From the NCBI GenBank assembly GCA_937967705.1, contig CALCJG010000265.1, positions 1 through 8,287 on the forward strand: a DNA stretch of 8,287 nucleotides. Reading direction: 5' to 3'. Below the pieces are notes generated by a model. It saw nothing but the letters and a program-made list of their open reading frames with translations. It was not told where the DNA came from and did no database searches. The translations under genes and the position numbers were made by a program. Positions 6,437 to 8,287 of the stretch are shown piece by piece. This DNA is from an uncultured Spirochaetia bacterium. Its GTDB lineage: Bacteria > Spirochaetota > UBA4802 > JAGODF01. Every line of letters begins with the position of its first letter. The first letter of the stretch is position 1.

Positions 6437-7438
6437 ATGCTGAGAGACCGTTTCAACAGAAAGATGGATTATCTGCGGGTTTCCGTAACGGACAAGTGCA
6501 ATTTGCGCTGTGTCTACTGCATGCCGCCCGCTGGCGTCGAGTACAAACCTCACGACGAGGTGCTGCGCAACGAGGAGTTCGTGCACTTCATAGAGCTCTT
6601 CGTCTCCATGGGGGTGAGGAAGGTGCGCTTTACGGGAGGAGAGCCCCTGTTGCGGAAGGGTTTCGTGGACATGCTCGAGAAGACCCGTTCCCTCTTCCCC
6701 GACCTGGAGATGGCTCTGACTACCAATGGGGTGCTGCTGGGAGATTACCTTGAGGATTTCCGGCGACTGGGTCTGCGGCGGCTGAATCTCAGCCTGGACA
6801 GCCTTAATCGTGAGCACTACCGCTCTCTGACGGGCCGGGACGAACTGCCGCGTCTCCTGGACAACCTGGACCGTGCCCTGGCCCTCGATTGCTTCGATAT
6901 CAAGATCAATGCGGTTCTGCTCAAGGAGGCCCTGGACGATCTGGATCTTCTGCTGGACTACTTCAAGGACAGGAAAGTCGTCCTTCGTTTCATAGAGCGG
7001 ATGCCCTTCTTTGCCGATGACAAGAAGACCTCCTTCCATTCCTCGGAAGAGCTCGTGGCGCTGCTGTCCCGGAAAGGGGATCTCGTCAGGAGCCACGGCA
7101 TCGACACCAACGTCGCCGTAATGTACGAACTGCTCTACCGGGAGTCCTATCCCATGAAAATCGGGGTGATCCCCCCCATTACCCACAAGTTCTGCGACCG
7201 GTGCAACCGCCTGCGTCTCACCTGCGACGGGATGCTCAAGACCTGCCTCCATTCCCGGGAGGAATGCGACCTGAAGACCCCCTACCGCATGGATGCCGGC
7301 GACGATATTCTGAGATCCCTCATTCGGAAGGCGGTCTCGGAGAAGGTCAAGGAGCACCGGCTGGAATGCGCCTTCAACGAGAACCAGGACTGCTGCTCGC
7401 TGATCAACAGCCGCAGCATGTCCGGCATCGGCGGCTGA
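6437..7438 (+). CDS. moaA: GTP 3',8-cyclase MoaA (radical SAM), molybdenum cofactor synthesis
   Basis: MoaA uses S-adenosylmethionine and two [4Fe-4S] clusters to convert GTP to 3',8-cyclo-7,8-dihydro-GTP, the first step to molybdopterin, in the cytoplasm. All hallmarks are present in 333 residues (family about 330): the radical SAM motif Cys21-x3-Cys25-x2-Cys28, TGGEP at 66-70, the second cluster Cys253-x2-Cys256-x13-Cys270, the GTP-contacting NRLR (Arg258, Arg260), Arg14 in the N-terminal DYLRVSVTDKC, and the essential C-terminal Gly-Gly. The ATG at 6437 is chosen because GAGG at 6425-6428 stands eight bases before it. The frame is open further upstream (to 6263), but that part lies in the preceding gene. 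It begins 10 bases after the DUF5683-like gene, so it is probably cotranscribed. No other moa or moe gene is in view. Confidence 0.97.
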   Translation: MLRDRFNRKMDYLRVSVTDKCNLRCVYCMPPAGVEYKPHDEVLRNEEFVHFIELFVSMGVRKVRFTGGEPLLRKGFVDMLEKTRSLFPDLEMALTTNGVLLGDYLEDFRRLGLRRLNLSLDSLNREHYRSLTGRDELPRLLDNLDRALALDCFDIKINAVLLKEALDDLDLLLDYFKDRKVVLRFIERMPFFADDKKTSFHSSEELVALLSRKGDLVRSHGIDTNVAVMYELLYRESYPMKIGVIPPITHKFCDRCNRLRLTCDGMLKTCLHSREECDLKTPYRMDAGDDILRSLIRKAVSEKVKEHRLECAFNENQDCCSLINSRSMSGIGG

Positions 7439-7441
7439 CGG

Positions 7442-8287
7442 TCAGGGGGTTTCCGCCTTCCCTTCGGAATCACCCCCGCTGCCTTTGCGCTGCAGATAAT
7501 AACCCACACCCAGAAGGAACGCGCCGAACCCCAGGAAGAGGAGCACGCGCCAGAGGGCGCTGAGCTTGCTGAGGTCGTAGAGGAAGAGCTTGCCCACCAC
7601 CAGGAAGAGCGTGCCGATGCCTGCGCGGCTGAGATGCGGCCTGTCCGCCAGCATGCCGTAGACGAGAAGCCCCACCGCGTACAGCCCCCAGAGAATGCTC
7701 ACCGTGGCCACTCCCCCCTGCAGGGTAATGAACTCCCGCCATATCCATATCAGGAAAAGGACGTGAGCGGTGATGAGGTAGAAGGGGCGCGGTCTTTCGC
7801 TCCTTGTGAAGAACCCGGAGGCGAGCGCCGCGCAGAGGGCCGCCAGCTCCGCCAGGGCCTGAAGGTTCAGAACCGGTATTCCCGAGAGGGGCTGGTCCAG
7901 GAGGCGGCCCAGCACCCCCAGCGCCAGGGCGGCAAAGAGCCCGTGAGCCGCAACCGCGGCGGTCTTTTCCTCCCGGTAGCGTCCCGCCAGATGCAGCAGG
8001 AGGCCCTCCGCGGAAAGGGTGATGAGGAGCGCGTCCCTGTTGAGCAGAAGGATGAAGGAGATGGTTAAAAGCGTCACCGCCGTGTAGCCGTGGACCCTCG
8101 CAGGGCGTAGGTCCGGGACGCGGGTCCGCAGCCCCAGGAAGAGGAGGGCGTAGAAGGCGGCGAGGATCAGGGCGGTGATGCCGCCGGTCCTTTCGGTCAT
8201 ATCCCACATGACCGCCGCGAAGAGATACCCCAGGAAGGGGATCAGCGTGCTTATGACGTTAAAATGCTCGAACCCCCCCTCGGCGAA
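7442..8287 (-). CDS. Polytopic DUF2339-like membrane protein, C-terminal part, 5' end outside window
   Basis: On the - strand the frame is open from the window edge to the TGA at 7442-7444, giving 281 residues; the ATG at 8209 is internal, since the 26 codons before it continue a membrane helix (FNVISTLIPFLGYLFAAV). The visible part is almost entirely hydrophobic helices, about nine or ten, separated by short Arg/Glu loops, and ends in a polar tail of about 15 residues. The last block, GTLFLVVGKLFLYDLSKLSALWRVLLFLGFGAFLLGVGYYLQR, in which a K-x-F-x-x-D-L-S motif precedes a LWR helix, is the characteristic ending of DUF2339 proteins. These large inner-membrane proteins have no established function. 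It converges on moaA with 3 bases between stop codons. Confidence 0.85.
   Translation of the reverse strand, partial: FAEGGFEHFNVISTLIPFLGYLFAAVMWDMTERTGGITALILAAFYALLFLGLRTRVPDLRPARVHGYTAVTLLTISFILLLNRDALLITLSAEGLLLHLAGRYREEKTAAVAAHGLFAALALGVLGRLLDQPLSGIPVLNLQALAELAALCAALASGFFTRSERPRPFYLITAHVLFLIWIWREFITLQGGVATVSILWGLYAVGLLVYGMLADRPHLSRAGIGTLFLVVGKLFLYDLSKLSALWRVLLFLGFGAFLLGVGYYLQRKGSGGDSEGKAETP
7445..7477. repeat. GC-rich imperfect hairpin at the moaA/DUF2339 convergence
   Basis: GGGGGT (7445-7450) pairs with ACCCCC (7472-7477), and TTCCG (7451-7455) with CGGAA (7465-7469), leaving a 2-base bulge and a 9-base loop. The structure begins six bases after the moaA stop and lies within the last codons of the opposite gene. 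Neither strand has a T tract behind it, so it is not a standard terminator. It could protect the moaA mRNA 3' end or pause polymerase. Confidence 0.4.

Noticed and set aside
6398..7357. 319-codon open frame on - opposite moaA
   Set aside because: It is antisense to a canonical MoaA with intact cluster cysteines; the His/Gln-rich composition is typical of a shadow frame.
7470..8207. Gly/Pro/Arg-rich open frame on - overlapping the DUF2339-like gene
   Set aside because: The alternative frame gives regular membrane helices and a recognisable C-terminal signature, while this one is low-complexity.

Overview
The window reads as ordinary bacterial chromosome: fairly GC-rich, densely packed, no transposase, integrase, tRNA, rRNA or CRISPR repeat seen. 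Two lipoprotein-type exported proteins with lipobox cysteines, a Prc-type protease made as a lipoprotein, and a PlsB-like acyltransferase together suggest a Gram-negative (diderm) organism. My best guess is a Spirochaetota-like or delta-proteobacteria-like lineage. That is an inference from protein style, not a demonstrated assignment.

Layout, left to right. (1) The last 258 residues of a glycerol-3-phosphate acyltransferase-like protein on +, closed by a strong hairpin terminator at 807-839 that can also serve the facing gene. (2) On -, a 669-residue tail-specific protease (Prc/CtpA, S41) lipoprotein. (3) A 312-base divergent region (2926-3237) with three small inverted repeats; the best is a perfect 8+8 base dyad at 3125-3149. 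(4) On +, a compact five-gene run: gatA, a TPR protein with an exported N-terminus, an Fn3-like lipoprotein, a signal-peptide protein with a DUF5683-like membrane domain, and moaA. The junctions overlap by 23, 23 and 8 bases, then leave a 10-base gap. (5) On -, the C-terminal 281 residues of a polytopic DUF2339-like membrane protein, whose stop codon lies 3 bases from the moaA stop.

Functionally the window mixes housekeeping enzymes (phospholipid synthesis, misacylated-tRNA amidation, molybdenum cofactor synthesis, periplasmic proteolysis) with three uncharacterised envelope proteins. These three sit between gatA and moaA and look translationally coupled. They are the least explained part of the window and the best candidate for an undescribed small envelope module, though the sequence does not show what they do.
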